This document shows positions 10,701-23,320 of a stretch of 64,000 nucleotides of DNA, piece by piece. Numbering within the stretch: position 1 is the first letter of the stretch; each line of letters starts with the position of its first letter. The notes beneath the pieces were generated by a model. That model saw nothing but the letters and a program-made list of their open reading frames with translations. It was not told the DNA's origin and ran no database searches. Location: assembly GCA_033030425.1 (NCBI GenBank), contig JAUFSD010000024.1, positions 1,178,001-1,242,000 of the forward strand, given 5' to 3'. This DNA is from Verpa conica (Eukaryota > Ascomycota > Pezizomycetes > Pezizales > Morchellaceae). The translations under genes were made by a program, and so were the position numbers.

Positions 10701-11983
10701 ATGTATACAATACATCCCACGGAGGTGGCAGCAGACTCGTTTTCCACGATTGTTGCGAGTGAGTCCCCCCTAGGGGGTGTATGGTTCAAGGCCCTCTAGA
10801 AGGTTTATGTTAATACTCTATTGGTATAGGAGCGAGGATACACAGAGCATACTACGACTATGACCCATCACGAACACTTGCAATTCTAGCCACAGCGCTT
10901 TATGCCGCCACCTGCGCGATGCATATTTTCCAAATGGTGCGATACCGCGCATGGTACTTCTCAGTCATTGTCGTAGCCGGCCTGAGTAAGTCTGAGCTCC
11001 CGAAACAAAAAAAAAACACCTGACACAGCTACTAATTTACGTGTTTTGTATTTAGTGGAAACATTCGGATACGCTACTCGAATTCTCTCCCAGGCCGATG
11101 TCTACAGCCGGTATAACCCCTTGAGATTCCTTACACACACACACTCGCCGAAATACTAATGATTCTACTTCAGTGGGTTGTTTATTGCACAGTTCTCCCT
11201 CGTGGTGTTGGCCCCGGTCCTCATCGCTGCAGCAGACTACGTGCTCTTCGGCAGACTACTCGAGTCAGTGCTTCCCGGCGGGCGTAGAGCCAGAGCGCTC
11301 GGTGTCCCCGCTAGATGGGTTACATGGATCTTCATCTCTGGAGATATCACTTCGTTTGTTCTACAAGGGATCGGAGCAGGGATCATGTCTGGTGCTTCTG
11401 GCGGTACTCAACTCCTCCCCCTGCTAAAATGAGCGTTATCCTAACATTAGTATCCAGGAACCGATATGAAGAAGATGGACCTAGGTAGGAATGTCATGCT
11501 TACAGGTCTCGCTGTCCAAATCATAACATTCGGGTTCTTTATTTGCGCAACTATTCGTTTCGACTTCAAGTCGCGGGCTCTCGCTGTAGTTGGCTCACCT
11601 ATGCCACAGTGGAGGTTCTTGTTGTGGGCTTTATATGCGTCTTCTCTGCTCATCATGGTTAGTATCTATGGTAGCTTCGATGGTTGTTTATGCTGATTGA
11701 TCTAGGTGCGTTCTTGCTATCGTGTTGCTGAATTCTCACAAGGTTGGACTGGATACCTCGCTTCTCACGGTATGATCTCTTCCCCCCTTCCCCCCCTTCC
11801 CCCCGTTGCGGTGGCTTACTGGGTTTACTGCTTGTAGAGGTTTATTTCTACTGTTTGGAGGCATTACCGATGTTTCCGTGCTTCGTTATTTTTAATATCT
11901 TTCATCCTGCAAAGTATCTGGATGCTGAGCGCAAAGATAGCCCAGAGTCTCTGGGTGCGGTGTCGCTTGAGGAGGTTAAATAG
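10701..11983 (+). CDS. RTA1-like lipid-translocating exporter family protein
   Basis: Seven exons: 10701-10758, 10830-10985, 11056-11110, 11174-11403, 11458-11657, 11706-11769 and 11838-11983. All frames join and give 302 aa, the usual RTA1-family length. Conserved features in order are YDPSRTLAILA at the first helix, RYRAWYF, ETFGYATRIL, LFIAQFSLVVLAPVLIAA, a segment ending WIFISGDITSFVLQGIGAG, LAVQIITFGFF, VRSCYRVAEFSQGWTGYL, and the C-terminal EVYFY...MFPCFVIFNIFHP. Seven membrane segments are expected. Family members (RTA1, RSB1, PUG1) work in sterol or azole stress, sphingoid-base export or porphyrin transport; the substrate here is unknown. The first exon is the least certain, because it rests on one donor and an ATG 58 nt earlier. 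It lies tail-to-tail with a PAP2 lipid phosphatase. Confidence 0.88.
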
Positions 11984-12724
11984 GGGAGTTTTTTCCTAGG
12001 GCTTTTTATATTAGATAGGAGGGGGAAACATTTTTTGTTTCTTTGGTTGGTTTAAATTACTAGTGTAATGGATATTGTCTGATTTATTATGATTAAATGG
12101 TTCTCAAGGGTGCAGAATGTATAGCGGAGTACATAACATAAGAGCCATATAACAATCCAACTTTGTAATACCTGATCACGACCTCTCACTCGTTCTATAA
12201 CCCGTCCGCCTTCCGATTAATGCTCCACCTACCCAACAACCAAGAATAATACTCATGCACTACAAGACCTCAGCCCAACTACCGGTCCAGCGGGTATGTA
12301 TACTCTCTCGATGTATGGACGTCGATCAGGTTCTCACCATCGAGCCAGTTCTTCTCAAAACAGGATGTGAGACACCTCGCTTAGAGCTCTCTAGAAGAAT
12401 TTTAAATCCGGAGGGGGGGGAGGAATGTCTCATGTTCGGGTTATCAGAATATGCTATCTCCTACCAATAACGATCCAGGTCACGAGGGAGGACTTGAAAG
12501 TCAGACACAGACATACTAAGGTCAAAGCAGTATTTATTGCAATTTTTTTACTATTATTGCATGAGTGTACTAAAGAAGTCAAAGAATAAGATAGTTCTGA
12601 TATACCCCCCCCCATTTGAATCGATATAAATAAATCTAGAAAAAATAAATAACAATAAGACAAAAACCCCGTGACACCAGAATAAAAAATAAAAAAATAA
12701 AGAAAAAGAGGACACAGGCCTCTT
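11984..12724. other. intergenic region between convergent genes
   Basis: The 3' regions of the RTA1-like (+) and PAP2 (-) genes. AT-rich with A-runs and one C-run; no gene supported. Confidence 0.6.
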
Positions 12725-13741
12725 CTACGCATAAGTATCAGCCCTAGCATTTACATTCGCTCTCGCGTGCTTCTCATAATCGTGTATGGTCTCTAGATCC
12801 TCACTCTTAAAGACGCCTCCACGCCTGCACGAAAACACGCCGTACCAACCCCACCCAATGAGCGCACTCACGATCCCTAGAAAGCAGCCAGACAGCACAT
12901 CGAAGCCGTGATGGCGGTAATCGGACCAGCGGGTTGAGGCGATATAGGTAGCGATGAACACGGGAAGGGCAACAATCATGAAAGAGAGCATCTGCGGGAA
13001 CTTTGGTTGTGGGGCAGGAGAAGCTGCAGGAGTGTCTGAAGCGAACGGGCGGACAGATCTCGTGAATGGTAGTTGCATAGAGAATAAGAATGAGGCGAGG
13101 AAGAGTGAGGTGTAAGTTAATCCAGCAAAGCTCACTGTTTAGATATTAGCTATTGTAATAAGATACGTTTTCAAGGGGAAGAACGTACTGCTAGCATGCC
13201 CACTAGGAAAACTCCTAAACCCATCTCTCAACCTCTTGAACTCCTCCCCCTCACCCAGATTCCCACAGATATCCCACGTAAAGAGGTCTGCCCCAATCCT
13301 CCCAAAGTGTAATAATTCCTGCTGGGGATTGCAGCGCGAGAGCATGTCCGGTCTTGGCTTCCCCATGAGGTTCTTTAACGAGTCTGTAAACAGCATTGCG
13401 ATCGCAATGCTCAAGAGCAAGCCAAGAACCGCCTTATTCGCAGCGTAGACCCTTCTCTTCCATCCTGCTGAACGGGTAAACGGAGTAGCGACGAAGAGAC
13501 AGAGGGCGATGCAGACTATGAGAGGTACAAGAATCGCCAGCACGAGGAGGAGAATTGTTGGGATCTTGGCCTTTGTCTGGTACGGAAACGAGATACTCCT
13601 ATCCGAGAGCGAGAACGGGCGAGCTGAAGGAGTGGCCCATAAGGACATAGACCCGGCGAAGGCGATAGTTGCGAGAATGATAAACCAGTCTACAAAGTAG
13701 ACTATCGCGAGACGAGTATATGAGGCAGAGTGGGCAGCCAT
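12725..13741 (-). CDS. PAP2-family lipid phosphate phosphatase
   Basis: Two exons: 13741-13189 and 13134-12725, with a 54-nt intron (GTACGT...ACAG, branch GCTAAT). The product is 320 aa from the ATG at 13741; the longer frame begins with TTG. The three phosphatase motifs are present: KNLMGKPRPDM (residues 123-133), FPSGHAS joined across the intron to MSFAGL (about 178-190), and TRWSDYRHHGFD (252-263), where the usual Ser of the third motif is Thr. Several membrane helices surround them. Known relatives (yeast Dpp1/Lpp1 and fungal LPPs) dephosphorylate diacylglycerol pyrophosphate, phosphatidate and related lipids at endomembranes. The Ser-to-Thr change is mild and probably tolerated, so activity is expected but not proven. 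Confidence 0.9.
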
Positions 13742-16700
13742 AGTGAGGGGAGAGTACTGTCTGTTGTTTACGTGTTGGACTCCCACCAAGAGGGGTGCAA
13801 CGCAGGTTTTAAGTCTTAATTGCCACTCTCCGAGACATTGGAAATAATCCTCACCCTTACCCCGGTCTTGGCCGCTCAGGGACCCTTTGAAGCAGATTAA
13901 ACACGCATATTTCTGGTGATCTGGGGCGGTGCAGGTGCGACTTTTGTGCTGTCAGCCACGGCGGCGAGATAGCCGATTATAGATATACGCCACAGCTGTG
14001 ATGGTAAAACACGTAAGAAGAGTGCCGTGATACCCATGCAGTTGACAGCCGCGCGTCGAGGCGAGTGGGAATTGTCAAGAGGGCGAAACTATCCTGCATC
14101 AAGTCTTTCCTACAGATTGAGAAAGCTTCTTTTTCATTGTAACGGGTTAATTACTGTGGAAGAATCCGAATATCCGACCGTGCCGGAGTCGTATACCCCG
14201 GCTCGAAGGGATTAATTACAAAAGCTTGAATACGCCACCAATGCTCTTTATATAGATACTCCCTTATCTTTCCGTGGGGAAAAATATGATCTCCACCGTC
14301 TTCTCGGATAATAACAATATTTCTATAGATTTATCGGTTGACGGGAGCCTATTCTGAAGAGGTTACGCAAGTACCCACCCTCTGGTGTAGTAGAAATAAA
14401 GATTTTAATTCACAGCCCCCACCATGCAGACCAGGTGCGGGGCAAAAATTTGGAAACCGGTAAATAGTATAACCGGGCCCTTTGGAGTAAATTCACAACT
14501 CTTATTTCGACGTTGGCAAGTTGTATCTTGAATAAAGGGAGGTTAGAGGACATGTTATGAACTGTGGCAGTGAGTGATATTCTGTGAGACATCTAATCCC
14601 GTTGCTCAATTACCTGAGGCTCATTTAACCAAATGAGGAGTCCTAAACAGATATAAACCAACTGAAATACACTCACAAGCTATTGAATTACCAAGACATA
14701 TCCCAACGAATCGCGGCCCAGTAATGACACGATCAACCCACAGTCGCGCCTTAAACGCCCCCGGGATTACACGTCCCTCCAACCCCTCACGACAACTCCA
14801 TCAGACCTGTTCTAACTATTGGTTGTATCTAAAAAGCCAAGTAGTGAACGCGCGGTCTTTCTTAGAGTAATCCCTGTCGTGGCGGATCTTCTGTGAGTTC
14901 GTAAGCTCGATAACCTCGTATCACTGGCTAAGTAACGGTTTCATGGTATCGCTTATCAAAATATTGTTTCAATGGGGGTATCATGGATGTTTTGGCTTGC
15001 CGCGGGGTTGTCAACACATATATAGGGAATGATTCGGAAATATCTTTGGAGGTGGTGGCGTTCAGAGTTGTGTATAGAATCTTCTAGGGTAGAATAAGCG
15101 GTTGATAACCCTAACTATCGGGATTAATCCATTCTTGTATAGAGTGGAATGCGGTAGAAGAGCCGGGTGACATGGAGATGTTATCAAACTTCAAGAGTTT
15201 TGGGAACTACCGGGGCTTTAGGAAGTGAATATACCCCGAGTGTATGATTACCATTGATAGGTTTCATCAAGATTTTATACGGATATCTACTATCATGCCC
15301 ATCAATAATCTTCCCAATATCAGTAATGATATTCCTGCTAAATACCAGCTTGTATTGATGAGAAACCCTATTTCAGCTCTACCCCAACCCCTCTTCGCCA
15401 GCTCAGACCTGTGTACAATCGCATACTCCCTAATTCCGTCCTAATGGCATTCCCAGGGTACTATCTCCCCACCAAAAAGACCCCTACTGTAATAGTCCCT
15501 ACCGTTTCCATGTGCAGCGAGGGTAACACGAAACTCAACAGCTTTAATACACCATCCAGAAGGAGCGCGGATACGAAATCTTATGAATAGTCCTATTCTC
15601 CTCTTATCCGGTGGTTCATCGCCGACATTTGCACCGAGAGTTGAAAGATACGTTGGATCCAGGATGAACGCTTCAAAGAATAAACATTAATATCAACACG
15701 AGGGGAAATTATTTGAGGAAAACAACAAAAACAGGAAATGAGAGGAAGATAGGCTTACGTGCACCTACTGTTCCCGGATGATTTACAACAAGGTAAATCT
15801 TCCAACCTTAGAAATTCTAGTGTAAATAGTTCAGGCCCTGTGATGCCGAGTGTATACTATAATTCCCGGCGCTATATTGATCTAATATCGGGCTTCCAGA
15901 TCTGAGGGGCGGGTGTTTGCACTATGGGCTGTAAATTGGTCAATTGAAGAGAGGGTGATGGGTCTGTACCAAGTGGTGGGGATAACGGGTGCGGAGGGCA
16001 GTGTTGAGAGTGACATACATAAATAAATATCTTGGGGTAGCCACTGAGGTATCTCTTCGGTTGGGGGATTTACTGATTGGTATAGACCACTGTCATGCTA
16101 TCTCAGGTTCTAGTGGGGTATGGAGGTTTCTTCTCCGGCGGGGGGCTCGAAAGATAAAGATTCCCGCGCACAGCATCTCATCCCACCTAAACATCCTATG
16201 GCTTAGTTAGACCTACGAAAGCGATTATAGGGTATCAACAAACAGCTAATAAGTTGTTTGTATAAACAAACGCTCACGGTTAGCCACTGATAATCATTTG
16301 TAATTTCATCATTCAAGGTGTTGATATGTAGCTCCTGATGGTATACGGAGATGGATCACTCTGTACACGGTGAGGGTACAGTGTTTGTTTCTCTATATAT
16401 ATGAAGGTTTCTTACTCCCACCGCTGGTGATAGTTATAACTCCCAACTCTACATTTACTTAGCCACTGTCTCAGAATCGGACACCTGGCTACAGGAAACA
16501 GCAGGCTTAGGAGGACTCTCTCCAGCGAGTCTGCTATGCTTCCTATATATGACATTAGAGGCGGAACCTCCTACATCATAGACCCAAAGCCTGCTTGTAC
16601 CCGGCACTATACCTATTCGATACCAATAATACAACACATAATACAACAGATCGGACGAGTGCGTTTTTTTTGACGGGCACGTATCAAAACCTAATTTATG

Positions 16701-17844
16701 AGGTTAAGCTCTAATGACGAGTTGTGACTTTAACCTGGTTCTTTGAATTAGTTTCACATCTATCTAGTTTCCGGCAACTAACATCGCTGTCTTCGTATAA
16801 ATTGGAACCCTCATGGGCAGGAGCCTAAGATTTTATACCTGACCGTTCACGCCTTCCGGAAGTTCAGGATCAGATTTAGAAAATCCCATCGATTGGGGGA
16901 AGATCTATCACTTGGCTGATGCCCTTGAAACCCTCTAATAGAATCTATATATATGCTCATATATTGGTGTATTGGTTTACAGGTTTTTTGTTGAGCCGCT
17001 GAGGACTTCGGGAGTACCTTGGAGGCGGCTTGGTGAGGGGCACCACCAGGGTGAAATCTTACCTACTAATATATATCTCCGGAGTATTGTTGGATATCAA
17101 AAACACTATACATTTGCGTATTGATATTGTTTGGTGACAAAAATAACCGCCCACCCATGACAGCCATACCCAATTCAAGCCCAAATAGCCACCAAAGCAA
17201 CAATTGATAAAAAGCTAAATTATAGAGAGAATTGAGTGTTAACTTGTGTATTATTAATTTGTATAGTGAGAGAAGGTATTACGCTAATGTGAGGCTCCTG
17301 GTCGTCATTTGGGCGGTTATTTATGTCCCCTGACAATATGATAACGCGGAATTGAGAAAAACAAATGAATATAAATTTATAAATACCCTAGAAGAGGCTA
17401 AGTCTAAGAAATATCTACGCCCTTTAGTTGTGTTAAGGCGCCAAATACTTTATAATTTTACATTTCTAAGTATGGGGGATTGCACCACCGGTTCTTGTGA
17501 GAGAGCCCCCTCAACACACCTCAAAAGGACGAAATCTACGGAAGCTTTCAGGTGAAGATGGCCTACCGGTATACCGGGAAGCCTAGTCGCACTTATTCTG
17601 GGACAAGTGAGAAACGGTCCGCGGTTCAGCCCCTGGGAGACACTTTTTTTTATTTTTCAAAAATAACTTTCGTGTATTTCTTTCTGCCTGGGAGTATCTT
17701 CTAGCGCTCTGCCACTTCCTCATATTTCTTGTGCCTCTACATCATAATTCCTACACATTTGATATCGCAGTAGACACCTGAAAACGCTAATCGCAGCCAT
17801 TATCTTGATCAGTCCCCCTCCGTGCACCGGCACCGTACAGCCCC
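13742..17844. other. gene-free stretch with an inverted-repeat element
   Basis: About 4.1 kb with only short, stop-limited frames, none with recognisable protein character. The exception to random-looking AT-rich DNA is a 232-bp element with 37-bp inverted arms at 17116-17347. A pyrimidine/T-run occurs near 17643. Confidence 0.55.
17116..17347. mobile_element. candidate MITE-like inverted-repeat element
   Basis: Left arm 17116-17152 and right arm 17311-17347 are inverted copies matching at about 30 of 37 positions, including the shared core AAATAACCGCCC. The ~158-bp interior has no coding frame. A TA duplication at the ends is possible but not clear. The size and structure fit a decayed non-autonomous DNA transposon. 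Confidence 0.5.
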
Positions 17845-20541
17845 TCATGGCCCACCACTTTCCATGTGTTCCTTCAATACATCTTCACATAAATAAATCT
17901 TGCCAGACACCGGTAGTGCCACCTCTCTGTTACTGAATGAACAATGCCCAACACCGTCATCACCCGTCGATACCACACCCCACTTGAGACTCTTAGTCAC
18001 ATCCACCACCTCTAACGGTTGACATACGGTGCCGATAGCAACACTGGAGCTACCCACTGATGGTATCTTACCACGATATTTTTGTAATCCGGAAACTATT
18101 GTTACAAGTAGCATAAGGATTAACAAAATGATTGTAAAGAAAGCGCCAACGGGGGACCATCCGACTCGTGGGCTGCTAAGAGATTCATCATAATCTATAG
18201 CCGTCGAATGGTATACGGGTAAAATTCCATATGGTAACGCATTTTTAAACCGCATAACAAAGAGACTTTGGGATATAAGCCAGTGTAGTAGGCTCGATAC
18301 TGCCATGAGCGGTAGGCTGTATTTGTATGGGAGTTGAAGAAAATAGGTTGACCCTTGTTCGTTTGTGGGCCTTGCGGGTCCGAACCTTTGAAAGAAACGA
18401 GTTAGTGAGAGATGTGCCCATCTCTGTTCACCGGCTGATCTCCGCCTGCTGACCGATATTTCTGGTCTTGTGACTCTGAGTGGCCGACACCGGCTCGAGA
18501 ATTCGTCCCATTCTTTCCCAAGCAGCATGCAGGTAAATATTGAGTTGTACATCAGGTACAGGAATGTGAATAGAACGTGTGGGATATTGGCAGTGATAAC
18601 GCAGGCAAGAAACCGAGTTTTGTAGGGAATGGAATAGAATGGCCTGAGCGTATACCGAATCTTGGGAGTGCCGATACCTAAACCCCATAAAAAAGATAGT
18701 GTTTCCCCGTACGATGCTGAGCTACCAGAGTGTATTTTTATATGGCTATCAACAAGAGCCGTAACACCAAGGCAGATTACCGCTATAGACCTGGGCACCG
18801 AGAAGTTAGCATGTTGAATGGGTTTCCACGGCATGGAAGCTTACAGAAGATAACACACAAACAACCTGCGAGTGCTAACTGCATTGTACCAGTACGGGCT
18901 ATCAGGCACCTGAAAACTCCGAGTTTCTCCGACAACCTGCTCCCAGGACGGATCATCAACAGCTTTAATAGAAGCTCTGGTGGTCGCTTCATCTGGATAT
19001 TTGAGGAATGACACTATTGCATCACCGATAGTGACCAGCCGTTCAAGCCTACCATTGCCCCTGCCCCCGAAAACTGCCAAGATAATACAACAAAGTTTCA
19101 CCCCATTGCAGAGGAGTACTACTGCCATGATATATATGCTATACTGTAGGGTACATCTCTCCTTTATCGGCTCACTGAGACAGTACTGAACCTCGGCGCC
19201 TTCTACTGTCCAATGGTCAGCACTAGTACGGGCCTTGATATCGCAGAGGTCTCCCATGTGCTCTTCGGAGAATTCACAGATCCAGTCATAAATCTGAGAT
19301 CGTTCCGATTCATAAGAATGTGATTGATAACTCCCCAATAGATTCCACAACGACATAAGATCAATGGATGGATAATCCTCCAACGGATAATTCCCCGGTA
19401 GATAATCCACCAACGAAGAATTCCCCATTAGATAATAATCCCAGGAAAGATATCCCCATAGAGAAACCTCCAATGAAGGATTAAATCGAGAATACTCGGA
19501 TAGATATTTCTCAAATCTATCCCTAAAGCTCCGTTGCATGTGTATTGGTGCGCTCCCAGAAACTACAACAAGCATATTTCCCCTGTCGGTGAGAAACTCT
19601 TTTCCATAGGCCTCTATGCATTCCTTCCATTCTAGCCTGTCGGTAAGTAATGGGTGTGGGGTTATGTGACTCTCTCCAATGATCCACGGTATGTAGCTGT
19701 AGCTATAGCTTACAGTTGTGGAAAATATAGCTGAATTATACCTGGATTCAACATTAGCTTCCCTACATCTAGGTACTATATTTGTTAGGTAGGGCAGCCT
19801 CGGGTGAATTGGAATTCAACTCACAGAAAGTGTAAGGGAATTGAACTTATGGCTAACAGACACCATATGAGAGCTCTCGTTTTACTGATCCCGCATAGAT
19901 TTCTTATGCTTACAACCCCAATATCCAACTCCTTATCATCCTTATGGGCGGCATCGATCTCTTCGCGGTTCGGGGAGCTCAAGCATTGCATGGTGTAATT
20001 GCTTCCGCTGAGCAAAATAGTGCTTAGGACATTAATAAATACGTGGGCCACCAAATTCAGTCTTGACACTGTGTTGCAGCTGCCCTCATACATTGTCCCT
20101 ACTCTTTCTTCGTCATCAATCCCGTATTTCACGGCCGCCCAAACTGTGAAAGTAAGATTGACGAGGAGCACGACCCCTGTGATTATTGCAAAAACAACAC
20201 AGCCTCCCTGCCACCCTCCGGAAGGGATGCCCTTGCGGCTTGCCGAAAGCTCCGGGGGGGATGATGTGGTGGGCGCCAGGCGAGTGCCTTGGTCCGAGTT
20301 GGTTGAATGCCCGCTATTGGAATCTTGGATATCTGGAGTCTGTATAGGAATATTGCTATATCCTGAAAGCCTTTTGTTGACACTAAAAGTCAAAGTTTTA
20401 GAACAATTCAGCCCAATAGAATCATTAGTGTTTATCTGGTAGCTACCTTTTAGTGACTGGGCCGCAGGTTTCTAGGTCTCTCGGTGTCCCATGAGGGGTC
20501 GCCTGTGTGGCTAGGGGCTCCTCTTGATCTTGATGATCCAT
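17845..20541 (-). CDS. DUF6536 multi-pass membrane protein
   Basis: Four exons on the minus strand: 20541-20447, 20382-19825, 19741-18845 and 18790-17845. The introns of 64, 83 and 54 nt all join at phase 2, giving 831 aa. The first small exon supplies the only ATG; without it the frame begins at TTG after a stop. DUF6536 covers about residues 88-235: GWQGGCVVFAIITGVVLLVN, YGIDDEERVGTMYEGSC, LNVLSTILL-type helix, SNYTMQCLSSPNREEID, DIGVVSIRNL and SSIPLHFLYNSAIFST. Later segments keep the family's LLHWLISQSLFVMR and a C-terminal helix pair. A run rich in Tyr/Asp/Leu/Gly/Asn after residue 280 (for example LMGNSSLVDYLPGNYPLEDY) looks like a small peptide duplication. The function is unknown; these fungal proteins are thought to be membrane-located. 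Confidence 0.88.
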
Positions 20542-22965
20542 CTTTGTACTGGGGAGCGCGCTAAAGGTAGCAAAGTAAAGTAATCCAAAAAGATATAGGC
20601 GGGATGAAGGCTCTTGATCTTCCAGGATGAAGCTTGGGGTATCTACATAGCTAAGTAGGAGTACTTCCTTAAATAATTTTTCGGGGGCCGAATATATATG
20701 CTAAGACGACCTAGGTGACTGCTAAGCTTCGCCTCTAGATATATTTAGGACTGGGTTATTACTATTGGTGAGATCTGGGGCTTCTCCTCAATGCCTCCCA
20801 CCGCCTGGGTAGTAAAATGCACAAATACACACTGTGACGAACGAGGAGACTCCGATCAAAAATGCACTCTGTGGGAGACCTAATTCATCACTTGACTACG
20901 CACATCAAAGACTCGTCGTAGATAGCCTATGCTTTTGAAACGGGCCGCTTTTTCATGGCATCGGAGATTATACTCGTAAAGTCCTGATTTTCTTAGGCAA
21001 TATGATATCCTCATATAATGTGCGCCTAGTTAGATTGCATAAACTATTCGTGCGGAGTAAACAGCAGAGGCCTTTATTTCAGGCAGTGCCCTTGGCGAAG
21101 CACTGTGCTCAATTGAAAAATTTTCATAGCCTCTTTACTAGATACAGCGAAAGTAAGATCAGGGTCGAGGTATGTGAATAGGTGCAAATATAATACCTAC
21201 GTCAATAATAGGGCCGGAGTTACGGCTCTAGTCACTATAATATTGTCAATACGTCAAAGAACTTAATATCTAAATAATATTCTACACAGTCAAGAAGATA
21301 TTCACCAAATCTAGCAGTTCAATACTCGAGTAAAAGTATGAACGAGAGTAGATGGGTAACCAGGTATGTGATTATTCATTTTACCATTTACCCAAAATCC
21401 CAGGGGGTCATCAACTTTAAATAAGGCTACCAAAACATTTTCCACCAGTAATATACCCAGTAATATACCCAGTTACCAACATCATTTCGCCCATACTTTC
21501 AATTTGAGCCCATGGGCCTACTCCTCAGATCCTACAGTACTCTACTTAGTTCTAATAGATCGGGTCCGGGGTCATCTCGACTGTTACTAAGTGTATAGTA
21601 TTGGACGTCGACTTCAACAACGCTCAACAACCACTAGTAATTAGGCTCTCTAGACTTTATTTCAACAAATACTCGTGTCAGGGGTGAAGTATTAGGGCAC
21701 ACTAAAACGATAAATATAACCATTACACCAATTCGTGATGTAATAAAAAAACTAAAATAGTGAAGCACGGTGGTAGCAAGAGAGCAAAACTATCACTGCC
21801 TAGATTTGTGGTAGCCTTGTCTGCCTCGATAATTCGCCTAACACGTTCAGCCGCAAAGCCCCAATATTTCGCCTTGTAGGTGAGAAACTTTATTTTTCTT
21901 GCAAAGGATTGTCTTAGACGCTGCAGAAGTTCTTAAAACGGGCTACTATTGCATACATATCATAAAATCCCATGCACATAATCCCTAGTCTCGTACCCAG
22001 CCCCAGTTTTGCTTTTCTACGCAGCACCGTAGGGTCTGGAGTAGTGAAGTTTCGGGAGGCCTCGGTCACCCCAAAAGTCTCCGCAGCGCTCGGAGGTCCC
22101 TAGGGGTCTCGGGGCACCTTTTGAGCTCCGGAATTTCTTACCACAAGGCTCGGAGAAATATGCCCCAAAAAGAACCAGCCAAAGCCTGGAAAATAAGTAT
22201 TCTAGGGCCTATAGTACTATCATATAGTAAATATAGTATTAAGAAGGATTATGTATCGTGGGGTCTGGGTTAATAAGCCCGGGGTACTTCCGAAAAGTAC
22301 CAGAGTTTCTTCGAGAGGTGCTATAACTTCTCCGAGAGTCCTCGAGGCATAATATGCCCGGAATATGCCGAGACATTGGACCTGCCAAGCTCAGAGTGGT
22401 AAGTGCGCCAGACCCACGGTGCTGTGCGGCAAATAAACCTGGGGATGGGAGCGAGACTAATGGGGCACGATATAGTTAGACAACAAACACCAGCATTTAC
22501 GAGTGGCTATGACAGGATGAATATCATATTTTTTAGTGTACTCGTCAGAAGTTTCAGGGTTATCGTAACAAGGGGGGCACGTCTTTCTCACCAGCCCACA
22601 TTGTGTGCTTGTAAGCTTGTATGGTTGGCTAAACCTGGGATTATCTCTTTCTAGTCCTCGGCGCAGCCAAAAAGTTTCAGCGTACCACTGTAGTCCTTTT
22701 AATGCGGCCTATATATCTACTCGTAAGGGGCTGATGTTTGTGAAATGAACTGCTATTGCATACCATAGAAAACAGTGCCAAGTCTGTGGTATTGTATGGA
22801 TGCAATATCAGCCCGTTTTAAAAACCCCAGTGCTCTACGAGTAGTAGATCTTAGAGAGTGATTTTATTTTCCTAGTTACATACTTGACGACAAACAGTAG
22901 TACTAGGGTGTGAATAAAAGTGATTAGAACTCGGCACCGATAGGCCCCAATACTGGTGTGTACAA
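20542..22965. other. gene-free stretch
   Basis: No supported gene. Degenerate copies of a short word (AAACGGGCT...ATTGCATA) appear near 21939 (+), 22742 (+, weaker) and 22795-22822 (-), possibly remains of an old repeat. A G/C-richer patch at 22040-22400 has recurring CTCGGAG/CTCCGAG words. A small direct duplication of AGTAATATACCC lies near 21450. Confidence 0.5.
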
Positions 22966-22973
22966 CAGAAAGA

Positions 22974-23312
22974 CAGGCCTTCCAATGGGCCAGCCCGGGC
23001 AAAAAAGGCGCTGGCCCAGCCTACCCCAGCCTATTTGATGGGAGCTGGGTCAAGCCCAAGTAGCCCAAGTAAGAAGTAATGTTACTCTTATTGCGCTGGA
23101 GCATCTCTCCCCCCCCAAAAAAAAACTGGTACCCTCTGGTGCTAACCTTTGAGATAAGCCCCTTCTAACAACCTTTAACATTGGCCCAATTAAATATTTA
23201 GCCTGGCTAAATATTTCCTACGGCCTAGCCCAACTAGCAAAATTGCTCTTCCGGCTCGACCCAAGTACGGCCCGGGCAAGCCCAAATAAGGGTCGGCCCA
23301 TTGGAAGGCCTG
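22974..23312. mobile_element. hAT-like MITE with perfect TIRs and 8-bp target-site duplication
   Basis: The 339-bp element starts CAGGCCTTCCAATGGGCC (22974-22991) and ends with its exact reverse complement (23295-23312), so the terminal inverted repeats are 18/18 identical. It is flanked on both sides by the 8-mer CAGAAAGA (22966-22973 and 23313-23320). An 8-bp duplication and CAGG-type termini are hallmarks of the hAT superfamily. The interior is rich in GGCC/GCCC words and has no transposase, so it is non-autonomous. Confidence 0.88.
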
Positions 23313-23320
23313 CAGAAAGA

